13,680 bases of DNA, taken from the NCBI GenBank assembly GCA_007116835.1, contig SKHS01000155.1, forward strand, positions 1 to 13,680. Reading direction: 5' to 3'. Shown here piece after piece: positions 1 to 6,477 of the stretch. Both the position numbers and the translations under genes were made by a program. Every line of letters begins with the position of its first letter. Positions within the stretch are counted from its first letter, which is position 1. The notes beneath the pieces are model-generated. The model did no database searches. It had not been told where the DNA came from and saw only the letters and a program-made list of their open reading frames with translations. Source of the stretch: Halomonas sp. Its GTDB lineage: Bacteria; Pseudomonadota; Gammaproteobacteria; Pseudomonadales; Halomonadaceae.

Positions 1-507
1 TACTGATAAACCAATCTGCAAAAACTGGAAGGTGATAAAGTAGAAAATAAGGTTGTCGAAACCAAATAAAGTGGCCGACACCATATTTAGCGCACCTGCG
101 CCAATCCAGCTTTGAAAGCCATACCACACGACGGCAGGCACGGCCCTTACTAGGCCAGGAATGCGGGTGCCGGTAAAGCCGAAGGCGCTACGTGCTTGCA
201 CCATAAAGGGAATGCCGTATTTGTAGCCCGCTGCACCGTTAATGGCCAGTGCAATGCCAATCACAAAGCAGCCAATGGCAATGGCAAGCGTTGCCTGCAG
301 TAGGTTTAAGGTGCCCACCACACTTGAACCCATGGCGAAGGTGCCAATCGAGACGCACCCACCAAACCAGGCTAAAAAGTAGGAAGTTCGCCCCATAATT
401 CGCGTGCTTTGCGGCGCTAAGCTTTCAGCGCCTGGTGCTTTGCTGTCCGTTGCGGAGTTCGCAACGGACGGTTCTTCTGACGCAAGAGCAGGGTTAGGGT
501 TGCTCAT
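1..507 (-). CDS. NCS1-family purine/allantoin/hydantoin permease, N-terminal 169 residues (3' end outside window)
   Basis: This inner-membrane cation symporter of the NCS1 (nucleobase:cation symporter-1) family probably imports allantoin, a hydantoin or a nucleobase. The frame is open from the ATG at 507 to the left edge, so only the first 169 residues are visible. An Ala/Ser/Pro-rich cytoplasmic tail of about 37 residues comes first. It is followed by membrane segments at about 42-62, 70-90 and 110-135. Two family signatures are seen: GYKYGIPFMVQARSAFG near 94-110 and W128-YGF-Q132-SW. The latter matches the substrate-stacking Trp and Gln of Mhp1. A GAGGA ribosome site lies 7 nt upstream of the ATG. 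The gene follows the racemase on the same strand after 152 nt, so they are probably one transcript. Substrate is inferred from neighbours only; uracil or cytosine remain possible. Confidence 0.88.
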   Translation of the reverse strand, partial: MSNPNPALASEEPSVANSATDSKAPGAESLAPQSTRIMGRTSYFLAWFGGCVSIGTFAMGSSVVGTLNLLQATLAIAIGCFVIGIALAINGAAGYKYGIPFMVQARSAFGFTGTRIPGLVRAVPAVVWYGFQSWIGAGALNMVSATLFGFDNLIFYFITFQFLQIGLSV

Positions 508-546
508 GTTTCCGTCCTCGCAAGATTATCGATGTTATTGGTAGCC

Positions 547-565
547 TGGGCGCATTGAGTGCCCA
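547..565 (-). other. Small hairpin between racemase and NCS1 permease genes
   Basis: TGGGCGC (547-553) and GTGCCCA (559-565) form a 7-bp stem with one G-U pair and a 5-nt loop. No U-run follows on the minus strand, so it is not a convincing terminator. It lies in the 152-nt gap between the racemase stop and the permease start, where it could reduce read-through or protect an mRNA end. The rest of this gap is AT-rich and shows nothing else clear. Confidence 0.35.
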
Positions 566-659
566 AGAAGTGCTTGCGGCGTAGCGTGCTGACACTGCTA
601 TTTTTATTAGCTATGTTGTGAGTTATTGAGCTGTTTATTAGTGGATGGTTAAGTGGTTA

Positions 660-1415
660 TCACCTTGGTGTTGGAAGTTGCAGGTCAGATAGCGCGGCAA
701 ACTTGCCGGTAAACGACTTCGGGCGCGGATAGTCGAGGTCGCCGTGTTTACTGGTATGAAGACCCAGGCTAACCAGTGATTCCGCGAGCTTTAGCGCGGC
801 GCTAACACCCTCGACGATAGGCAGCCCTACTTCACGGCTAATGTCTGCCGTTAGGTTTGCCATTCCACCGCAGCCCAAGACAATCGCGCCAATGCCATCC
901 TCATCACGAGCACGGCAGCACTCTTCGACAATGCGGGTAAAAGCGGCGTCTGGGTGGTGTTCAAGATCAAGCACTGGAATTTCCGCGGCGCGGATGCGGC
1001 GGCAGTGGTGGCGAAAGCCATACTGTTCCAGTAAATGTTCGGCAATAATGCCGGTGCGTCCCAATGTCGTCACAATAGAGAAGCGAGTGCTTACTAGCGT
1101 GGCTAGGTGAAAGGCGGCTTCTGCAATGCCGATGACCGGCGCGCGGGTTAACTCGCGCGCCGCTAATAAGCCCGGGTCTCCAAAGCAAGCTACCACGTAG
1201 GCATCAATGTTGCCTTCGCGCTCGCCTTTAAGGACTTCTTCGGCCACGCCTACTGCGCTAATGGCTTCGTCAAAATGGCTCTCAATGGACACTGGCCCCG
1301 CATCGGGCTGGGTAGTGGTAATGGTGGTTGATGCGGCTGCCTGCCCCAGGGCGGATTGATGAATGGCAGCGGTCATAGAGGTCGTTGTGTTGGGGTTAAT
1401 AATGCGTATGTGCAC
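660..1415 (-). CDS. hpxA: Asp/Glu/hydantoin racemase family, probable allantoin racemase
   Basis: This cytoplasmic cofactor-independent racemase has 251 residues, the usual length for hydantoin/allantoin racemases (HyuE/HpxA). The N-terminus MHIRIINPNT carries the family's INPNT motif. The two catalytic cysteines sit in the expected places: C77 in VVACFGD and C182 in VLGCGGM. HpxA interconverts R- and S-allantoin so that a stereospecific allantoinase can use all of the substrate. Here the gene is divergent from a PuuE-type allantoinase, the same pairing as hpxA/hpxB in Klebsiella, which favours allantoin over other hydantoins. The start is a GTG at 1415 with AAGGA at 1424-1428, 8 nt upstream. 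One operator-like site overlaps its candidate promoter. A general hydantoin racemase is the main alternative. Confidence 0.82.
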   Translation of the reverse strand: MHIRIINPNTTTSMTAAIHQSALGQAAASTTITTTQPDAGPVSIESHFDEAISAVGVAEEVLKGEREGNIDAYVVACFGDPGLLAARELTRAPVIGIAEAAFHLATLVSTRFSIVTTLGRTGIIAEHLLEQYGFRHHCRRIRAAEIPVLDLEHHPDAAFTRIVEECCRARDEDGIGAIVLGCGGMANLTADISREVGLPIVEGVSAALKLAESLVSLGLHTSKHGDLDYPRPKSFTGKFAALSDLQLPTPR

Positions 1416-1444
1416 GTTGGCTGTCCTTCAGGTAAACAATTTTT

Positions 1445-1458
1445 GATATCTTGTATAC
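1445..1458 (-). promoter_or_regulatory. Operator-like site 1 (GATATCTTGTATAC), at the racemase promoter
   Basis: This 14-mer is identical to the one at 1628-1641, in the same orientation, in the only divergent spacer of the catabolic cluster. It contains TTGTATAC, most of the palindrome TTGTATACAA. It sits immediately downstream of a candidate minus-strand -10 element at 1460-1465, so a bound protein would cover the likely transcription start. The core resembles sites reported for GntR/FCD regulators; that family assignment is inference. Confidence 0.6.
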
Positions 1459-1459
1459 G

Positions 1460-1488
1460 AAAATAGGTTTGTTTTGCGTAGACCGCAA
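1460..1488 (-). promoter_or_regulatory. Candidate sigma70 promoter for racemase-permease operon
   Basis: On the minus strand, TTGCGG (1488-1483) and TATTTT (1465-1460) are separated by exactly 17 nt. Both boxes are only moderate matches (3/6 and 4/6). The position, 45 nt before the GTG start and directly abutting operator-like site 1, supports the call. Not tested. Confidence 0.35.
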
Positions 1489-1554
1489 GCTCTTTTATAT
1501 GGAATAAACCAACGTGTTAATTTGACCAACTGTTCAGGTTTCAACGGGTTAGCG

Positions 1555-1576
1555 TTACGTGAGCACTAAAACGTAA
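1555..1576. promoter_or_regulatory. Inverted repeat in the centre of the divergent spacer
   Basis: TTACGT (1555-1560) and ACGTAA (1571-1576) form a perfect 6-bp inverted repeat with a 10-nt spacer. It lies between the two outward-facing promoters, about 100 nt from site 1 and 50 nt from site 2, where an activator could serve both. Arms this short can arise by chance. Elsewhere the spacer 1416-1726 holds only the paired sites, promoters and a T-run. Confidence 0.25.
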
Positions 1577-1606
1577 GCGGAGTCAGCTAATTAACGCGAT
1601 GCTGGA

Positions 1607-1635
1607 TTGAAGTGATTACCAAATATCGATATCTT
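1607..1635 (+). promoter_or_regulatory. Candidate sigma70 promoter for the allantoinase operon
   Basis: TTGAAG (1607-1612) and TATCTT (1630-1635) are 17 nt apart, each matching the consensus at 4 of 6 positions. The -10 box lies inside operator-like site 2. The predicted leader to the ATG at 1727 is about 85 nt and includes an eight-base T-run. This is a computed-by-eye call only. Confidence 0.35.
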
Positions 1636-1643
1636 GTATACAA
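1628..1643 (+). promoter_or_regulatory. Operator-like site 2 (GATATCTTGTATACAA), at the allantoinase promoter
   Basis: Positions 1628-1641 repeat site 1 exactly. Here the following AA completes a perfect 10-bp palindrome TTGTATACAA (1634-1643). The site overlaps the -10 box of the plus-strand promoter, a typical repressor position. A degenerate half-site, TTGTAGAC on the minus strand, is seen at 1699-1706 just before the ribosome site. No regulator gene is inside the window. Confidence 0.6.
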
Positions 1644-1726
1644 TTATTTTTTTTGCATCGCGGGTTTTTAATAGCAATAAAATGCGCTGCATCCAGGTGT
1701 CTACAATCGTATAAAGGAGCCGTTGA

Positions 1727-2674
1727 ATGCCCCATTCATCTGATCGACCATCAAGTGCTTACCCTCGCGACCTAGTGGGCTATGGCCGTACCCCTCCTCA
1801 TGCTAATTGGCCAGGCAAGGCAAAAATTGCTGTTCAGTTTGTATTGAATTATGAAGAGGGCGGTGAGAACTGCGTTCTTCACGGTGACGCAGGGTCAGAG
1901 CAATTTCTGTCTGAGATTATTGGTGCGGCCAGCTATCCAGATCGGCACCTAAGTATGGAGTCGATCTATGAATATGGTTCCAGGGCAGGCGTCTGGAGGA
2001 TTCTGCGCGAGTTCGAAAAGCGTGATTTGCCACTGACGGTATTTGGGGTAGCCATGGCGCTAGAGCGTAACCCCGACGTCGCTCAGGCATTTAAAGAGCT
2101 GGGGCACGAAATTGCCTGCCATGGCTATCGCTGGATCCACTATCAAGAAGTTCCTGAGCATGTAGAGCGGGAACATCTGCAAAAAGCCATGGACATTTTC
2201 CAGCGTCTTTATGGTGAAAAACCACAAGGCTGGTACACCGGGCGCGATAGCCCGAATACGCGACGGCTGATTCTAGATGAGGGCGGTTTTCTCTACGACA
2301 GTGACTACTATGGTGACGACTTGCCGTTTTGGACCTCTGTGACAGACAGCCAAGGCAGTGAGCATAATCACCTGATCGTGCCCTATACCCTAGATACCAA
2401 CGACATGCGCTTTGCCGCTCCTCAAGGCTTTAATACGGCGGATCACTTCTTTACCTATCTGCGTGATGCCTTTGATGTGCTGTATGCCGAGGGAGATGAG
2501 TCGCCCAAAATGCTCTCGATTGGCATGCACTGCCGGTTGCTAGGCCGTCCTGGGCGCTTGCGCGCGCTGCAGCGCTTTTTAGACCATATCGAAGCCCATG
2601 ATCGCGTATGGGTAGCACGTCGTGTGGATATCGCTCGCCACTGGGCTGAGCAACATCCCGCTCCAACTCGCTGA
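1727..2674 (+). CDS. puuE: PuuE-type allantoinase (polysaccharide-deacetylase fold)
   Basis: This cytoplasmic enzyme hydrolyses allantoin to allantoate. Its 315 residues fit the PuuE/HpxB family, which has the NodB/polysaccharide deacetylase barrel and is unrelated to the amidohydrolase AllB. The visible family features are the N-terminal block YPRDLVGYGR (12-21), NYEEGGE (41-47), HGYRWIHY (132-139), GWYTGRDSPNTRRL (168-181) and the C-terminal MHCRLLGRPGR (267-277). The ATG at 1727 follows AAGGAG by 7 nt. It is first of a plus-strand run with allE 11 nt after its stop, and it is divergent from the racemase. PuuE proteins often lack the full metal triad of true deacetylases, so the glycan alternative is unlikely here. 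Confidence 0.93.
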   Translation: MPHSSDRPSSAYPRDLVGYGRTPPHANWPGKAKIAVQFVLNYEEGGENCVLHGDAGSEQFLSEIIGAASYPDRHLSMESIYEYGSRAGVWRILREFEKRDLPLTVFGVAMALERNPDVAQAFKELGHEIACHGYRWIHYQEVPEHVEREHLQKAMDIFQRLYGEKPQGWYTGRDSPNTRRLILDEGGFLYDSDYYGDDLPFWTSVTDSQGSEHNHLIVPYTLDTNDMRFAAPQGFNTADHFFTYLRDAFDVLYAEGDESPKMLSIGMHCRLLGRPGRLRALQRFLDHIEAHDRVWVARRVDIARHWAEQHPAPTR

Positions 2675-2685
2675 AAGGCAATATA

Positions 2686-3510
2686 ATGAATAAACCTCCT
2701 TACTACGCCCCTACCGGGGGGCACCCGCCGCAAACACAGCTAACCGCTGATCGTGCCGTATTCACCGAAGCGTATGCGTTGATTCCTAAAGGCGTGATGC
2801 GCGATATCGTCACCAGCAACTTGCCTTTCTGGGAAGGCACGCGGCTATGGGTGCTGGCGCGTCCGCTTTCCGGCTTTGCTGAAACGTTCTCCCAATACAT
2901 CATGGAAGTTCAGCCTGAAGGCGGCAGTGACAAGCCGGAGTTAGACCCCCAGGCCGAAGGCGTGCTGTTCATTGTAGAAGGTGAGTTAACGCTTACATTG
3001 GCAGGCGAGCGCCACACCATGTGCCCCGGTGGCTATGCATTTATTCCCCCGGGCAGCCACTGGCAGGTGCGCAACGAATCGTCTGCGCCCGTGCGTTTTC
3101 ACTGGATTCGCAAGGCCTATGAGTTTGTAGAAGGGGTGGACGTACCGCAGGCCTTTGTCACCAATGAGCAAGACATTGCCCCCAATGAAATGCCGGGCAC
3201 AGAGGGTCGCTGGGCAACCACGCGCTTTGTCGACCCTGGCGATGTGCGCCACGATATGCACGTCAATATCGTCACTTTCCAACCGGGTGGTGTGATTCCC
3301 TTTGACGAAACTCATGTGATGGAGCATGGGCTTTACGTGTTGGAAGGTAAAGCGGTGTATCACCTCAACCAGCAGTGGGTGGAAGTAGAGGCGGGGGACT
3401 TTATGTGGCTTCGTGCATTCTGCCCCCAGGCGTGTTATGCCGGCGGCCCAGGGCCATTCCGTTACTTGCTGTATAAAGACGTCAACCGCCACGCTGCACT
3501 CAAGCTCTAG
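2686..3510 (+). CDS. allE: (S)-ureidoglycine aminohydrolase, bicupin
   Basis: This enzyme releases ammonia from (S)-ureidoglycine, giving (S)-ureidoglycolate, in allantoin breakdown. At 274 residues it has two cupin domains, at about 65-145 and 190-268, with PGGYAFIPPGSHW (114-126) closing the first. The Mn-binding set expected in the C-terminal cupin is present: E208, H210 and H214 in ETHVMEHG, and probably Q248 in FCPQAC. It therefore looks active. AAAGG lies about 8 nt before the ATG. It starts 11 nt after puuE, so the two are surely cotranscribed. Its substrate comes from allantoate amidohydrolase (AllC), which is not encoded in this window. Confidence 0.93.
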   Translation: MNKPPYYAPTGGHPPQTQLTADRAVFTEAYALIPKGVMRDIVTSNLPFWEGTRLWVLARPLSGFAETFSQYIMEVQPEGGSDKPELDPQAEGVLFIVEGELTLTLAGERHTMCPGGYAFIPPGSHWQVRNESSAPVRFHWIRKAYEFVEGVDVPQAFVTNEQDIAPNEMPGTEGRWATTRFVDPGDVRHDMHVNIVTFQPGGVIPFDETHVMEHGLYVLEGKAVYHLNQQWVEVEAGDFMWLRAFCPQACYAGGPGPFRYLLYKDVNRHAALKL

Positions 3511-3590
3511 CAGTGAGCAGTGAATTCAGGCGTTTAAGTGCGGGTGTTTAAGCTCTGATAGTTGGGTGCTGGTATTTGAGTTCCGGCGTC

Positions 3591-3632
3591 GGCTGCTTCG
3601 CTGCGTTTTCCTCGGCGAAGTAGCCTATTTTA
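3591..3632 (+). terminator. Strong hairpin between allE and allA, terminator or attenuator
   Basis: Arms 3591-3603 (GGCTGCTTCGCTG) and 3613-3625 (CGGCGAAGTAGCC) pair over 13 bp with two G-U wobbles and a 9-nt loop. TATTTTA follows directly. This resembles an intrinsic terminator with a short, interrupted U-tract, ending 10 nt before the allA start. It could stop part of the transcripts or stabilise the 3' end of puuE-allE mRNA. The remaining gap, 3511-3590, shows nothing convincing apart from a repeated GTTTAAG. Confidence 0.55.
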
Positions 3633-3642
3633 GGATGTTATA

Positions 3643-4131
3643 ATGATTAAACTGATAGCTGAACCACTTACTGCGGAGGCGTTTGCGCCTTTTGGCGATG
3701 TGATAGACGCCCGTACGTCAGCGTCGTTTCCCATTAATGCTGGTCGTACCCAGCGGCACCACGACCTGGCAACCGTAGAGACGCTGGGTGAAAGCGCCCA
3801 TACGCTGATCAATATTTTTGTCAGCCAACCGGTAACGCTGCCGCTGAAATTAACCTTTTTAGAGCGCCACCCCCAGGGCAGTCAGGCCTTTATGCCGCTG
3901 CATCAAGAGCGCTTTATTGTGGTAGTAGCCCCCCCAGGTGACACGATTGACGCAGCAGATGTCCGCGCTTTTGTCACGGATGGCCGTCAGGGCGTTAATT
4001 ACCGTGCAGGCACTTGGCACGCGATCCAGTCGGTGCTTGAGCGTGAAGGCGAGTTTTTAGTGGTAGACCGCGGTGGCGATGGTAATAACTGTGATGAATT
4101 CCCTATCGCGATCTGCATAACCTTGGCATAA
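3643..4131 (+). CDS. allA: Ureidoglycolate lyase
   Basis: This cytoplasmic lyase splits (S)-ureidoglycolate into glyoxylate and urea, the last step of the pathway encoded here. The length, 162 residues, is standard for AllA. Family blocks are seen in order: EPLTAEAFAPFGDVID (7-22), ERHPQGSQAFMPL (74-86), GVNYRAGTWHA (117-127) and DRGGDGNNCDE (142-152). AGGA lies about 9 nt before the ATG, and the start is preceded by a hairpin. The gap from allE is 132 nt, larger than the puuE-allE gap, so it may have a lower or separate supply of transcript. Its products fit the downstream pyruvate kinase (glyoxylate assimilation) and a urease or urea export elsewhere. Confidence 0.93.
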   Translation: MIKLIAEPLTAEAFAPFGDVIDARTSASFPINAGRTQRHHDLATVETLGESAHTLINIFVSQPVTLPLKLTFLERHPQGSQAFMPLHQERFIVVVAPPGDTIDAADVRAFVTDGRQGVNYRAGTWHAIQSVLEREGEFLVVDRGGDGNNCDEFPIAICITLA

Positions 4132-4172
4132 ATCATTTCATGGTGTTGCATCGCTGTCATACTGGGCGCGTT

Positions 4173-4190
4173 ACACTGATTTATTAGTGT
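4173..4190. promoter_or_regulatory. Near-perfect inverted repeat at the -35 region of pyk
   Basis: The 18-mer has an 8-bp arm ACACTGAT (4173-4180) facing TTATTAGTGT. It pairs at eight positions, one as G-T, with no real loop. Without a loop it is a better protein site than an RNA hairpin. It lies 7 nt upstream of the -10 box, where the -35 box would be, so it may be an operator. Confidence 0.35.
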
Positions 4191-4197
4191 CATTAAC

Positions 4198-4203
4198 TAT
4201 AAT
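4198..4203 (+). promoter_or_regulatory. Perfect -10 box (TATAAT) ahead of pyk
   Basis: A consensus TATAAT lies 18 nt before the pyk ATG, giving a predicted leader of only about 12 nt. No good -35 box exists at 16-18 nt spacing; that space is occupied by the inverted repeat at 4173-4190. The promoter may therefore need an activator, or pyk may be read through from allA. Confidence 0.4.
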
Positions 4204-4221
4204 TTAAATGGTTGGATTCTT

Positions 4222-5706
4222 ATGAACGCACTGCACTTCTCGTCGATCCGTCGTACTAAAATTGTCGCCACCCTTGGCCCCGCCAGCGATCGGGAAGGCG
4301 TCTTAGAAGCCATGCTAGCGGCGGGTGTTGATGTAGTGCGTTTGAACTTCTCTCACGGCACCGCAGATGATCATCGTCGACGTTTAGTGCGCGTGCGTGA
4401 AATCGCTGCTCAGTTAGGCCGCAGCGTCGCCGCATTGGGTGATCTTCAAGGCCCTAAAATTCGTATTGCGCGCTTTAAAGAAGGCGCGGTGGTACTTAAA
4501 GAGGGGCAGCCGTTTATTCTTGATATGGCGCTTGATGGCGATGCAGGCGATGTGCACCAGGTGGGCTGTGATTACAAAACCTTGGCGCAGGATGTCACGG
4601 CCGGAGATCGCTTGTTGCTAGACGATGGCCGCGTGGTGCTGGACGTTACCCGCGTAGATGGCCAGCAGGTGCATACCCAAGTAGCGGTTGGCGGTAAGCT
4701 CTCCAATCATAAAGGCATTAATAAGCAAGGCGGTGGGCTATCTGCGCCCGCCTTAACAGAAAAAGATAAAGACGATCTAAAAACCGCTGTGGATATTGGC
4801 GTCGACTATCTAGCCATTTCGTTTCCCCGTCATGCTGACGATATGCGAGAAGCGCGCCGCTTACTCGGTGAAGCCGGTAAAGAGATTGGCTTGGTAGCGA
4901 AGGTTGAACGTGCCGAAGCGGTGGCGGATGAGGCAACCCTTGACGGTATTATCGAAGCGTCTGAGGCGGTCATGGTAGCGCGTGGTGACCTGGGGGTTGA
5001 AATAGGTGATGCTAAGCTGGTGGGCGTGCAAAAGCGCATGATCAAACGCGCGCGCTCGCTTAACCGCGCTGTGATTACCGCCACGCAAATGATGGAAAGC
5101 ATGATTTCAGCGCCGCTGCCCACCCGTGCAGAGGTATTCGATGTTGCCAATGCGGTGCTGGACGGCAGTGACGCGGTAATGCTTTCCGCTGAAACCGCCG
5201 CGGGTGACTACCCAGTGGAAACCGTAGAAGCAATGGCGCGGGTTTGTTTAGGCGCTGAACGGGAAAAAACCGCCCAGGAGTCAGGACACCGGATTCATGA
5301 GGGCTTTTCTCAGCCAGATGAGACCATTGCGCTTTCAGCGATGTATGCCGCCAATCATATGCAAGGGGTCACGGCGATTGCCTGTATGACCTCTTCGGGT
5401 TATACGCCGCTAATTGCTTCGCGTATCCGCTCCGGCTTGCCTATTGTGGGGCTTGCCCATAACCCTATCGCCCAGCGTCGTATGGCGCTATATCGCGGTG
5501 TTGTGTCACTGCCGTTTGATACCTCAGAAATGAGCGCTACGGAACTAAATGATGAAGCGCTAACGCTGCTGGTTAAGCAGGGCGTTGCTAAAGTCGGTGA
5601 TTACGTAATCTTGACCCGAGGCGATCATATGAACGCTCATGGCGGTACCAATACCATGAAGGTGATGTTGATTAACGATCAGCATGTTGAAAAAGCCAAG
5701 GAGTAA
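4222..5706 (+). CDS. pyk: Pyruvate kinase, PykA-like (type II)
   Basis: This glycolytic enzyme makes pyruvate and ATP from phosphoenolpyruvate and ADP. It has 494 residues. RRTKIVATLGPAS (10-22), R40/N42/S44 of VVRLNFSHG, catalytic K227 in GLVAKVER, the MVARGDLGVEI block (251-261) and the signature TATQMMESM (286-294) are all intact. The segment DLQGPKIR (74-81) has lysine 79 where K+-dependent enzymes carry glutamate (E117 of the muscle enzyme), as in E. coli PykA. This predicts K+-independent activity. The start ATG has only a weak GGA 8 nt upstream. modA begins 4 nt after its last codon, and the modA ribosome site is within the pyk 3' end. Its place next to allA suggests service in glyoxylate-to-pyruvate flux. 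Confidence 0.96.
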   Translation: MNALHFSSIRRTKIVATLGPASDREGVLEAMLAAGVDVVRLNFSHGTADDHRRRLVRVREIAAQLGRSVAALGDLQGPKIRIARFKEGAVVLKEGQPFILDMALDGDAGDVHQVGCDYKTLAQDVTAGDRLLLDDGRVVLDVTRVDGQQVHTQVAVGGKLSNHKGINKQGGGLSAPALTEKDKDDLKTAVDIGVDYLAISFPRHADDMREARRLLGEAGKEIGLVAKVERAEAVADEATLDGIIEASEAVMVARGDLGVEIGDAKLVGVQKRMIKRARSLNRAVITATQMMESMISAPLPTRAEVFDVANAVLDGSDAVMLSAETAAGDYPVETVEAMARVCLGAEREKTAQESGHRIHEGFSQPDETIALSAMYAANHMQGVTAIACMTSSGYTPLIASRIRSGLPIVGLAHNPIAQRRMALYRGVVSLPFDTSEMSATELNDEALTLLVKQGVAKVGDYVILTRGDHMNAHGGTNTMKVMLINDQHVEKAKE

Positions 5707-5709
5707 CGC

Positions 5710-6477
5710 ATGCGTGCCATGTTGCTGGCGCTATCATTGCTAATCAGCCTGCCTGCCATGGCGAGTACACCGATCGTTGCGGCGGCTTCCGACCTGCAGT
5801 TCGCTTTAACGGAAGCTGCCAAACGGTTTACGGCAAAAACAGGCGCGGAAGTCAGGCTTAATTTTGGCTCATCGGGTAACTTTCGTCGTCAAATTGCCCA
5901 GGGAGCCCCTTTTGAGCTCTACTTATCGGCAGATGAGGCCTATGTGTTTGCCCTGTATGAAGAGGGCCACACGCGAGATCAAGGCGTGATTTACGCTGTT
6001 GGTAGATTGGTATGGTTTCAGCGCGACGGTCGTGGCGATCTGCCGGATGAGGCCAACCCATTAGCGGGCGTTGAACAAGCGGTTGCTGCTTACGCCAATG
6101 GGGCGCGAGAGCGTATTGCCCTGGCGAACCCTGAGCATGCACCTTATGGCGTGGCGGCACAGCAGGCGCTGCGCTTCGCCGCATTATGGGAGTCCACCGA
6201 GCCGCTGCGCGTGCTCGGCGAGAATGTCTCCCAAGCTGCTCAGTTTGCGCTGGCAGACGATGCCCGTGGTGGTCTTGTTGCTTACTCACTGGCATTGGCA
6301 CCGGCGCTTGCCGAACGTAGTGAGTACCTGCTAATCCCAGAGGAGTGGCATGCGCCGCTGCGCCAACGTATGGTGCTCACCCAACAGGCGGGTGACGTAG
6401 CGCAAGCGTTTTATGAATGGCTCCAGGAAGAAGAAGCGATCGCTATTTTTCAGCAATATGGCTTTAGTACCGAGTGA
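5710..6477 (+). CDS. modA: Molybdate ABC transporter, periplasmic binding protein
   Basis: This protein captures molybdate (or tungstate) in the periplasm and delivers it to ModBC. The 255-residue product has a signal peptide (RAM then a Leu-rich core) with likely cleavage after A18 in AMA-S. The oxyanion-site pattern of ModA is visible: AASDLQ with S27, NFGSSGNFRRQI with S54/S55, ANPEHAPYG (139-147) and ENVSQ (171-175). The ribosome site AAGGAG overlaps the end of pyk, 6 nt from the ATG at 5710, so translation of the two is closely linked. It ends overlapping modB. Molybdenum supply would serve the cofactor of xanthine dehydrogenase upstream of allantoin, which is an inference from context. 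Confidence 0.94.
   Translation: MRAMLLALSLLISLPAMASTPIVAAASDLQFALTEAAKRFTAKTGAEVRLNFGSSGNFRRQIAQGAPFELYLSADEAYVFALYEEGHTRDQGVIYAVGRLVWFQRDGRGDLPDEANPLAGVEQAVAAYANGARERIALANPEHAPYGVAAQQALRFAALWESTEPLRVLGENVSQAAQFALADDARGGLVAYSLALAPALAERSEYLLIPEEWHAPLRQRMVLTQQAGDVAQAFYEWLQEEEAIAIFQQYGFSTE

Noticed and set aside
1710..1715. TATAAA just before puuE as a -10 box
   Set aside because: It would start transcription within a few bases of the ATG and lose the AAGGAG ribosome site it overlaps.
2986..3492. A 168-codon open frame on the minus strand opposite allE
   Set aside because: It is antisense to a bicupin gene with intact metal ligands, has no family resemblance and no ribosome site.
5858..6301. 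A 147-codon open frame on the minus strand opposite modA
   Set aside because: It is a shadow of modA, whose protein is well supported; the antisense product has low-complexity His/Gln/Arg composition.
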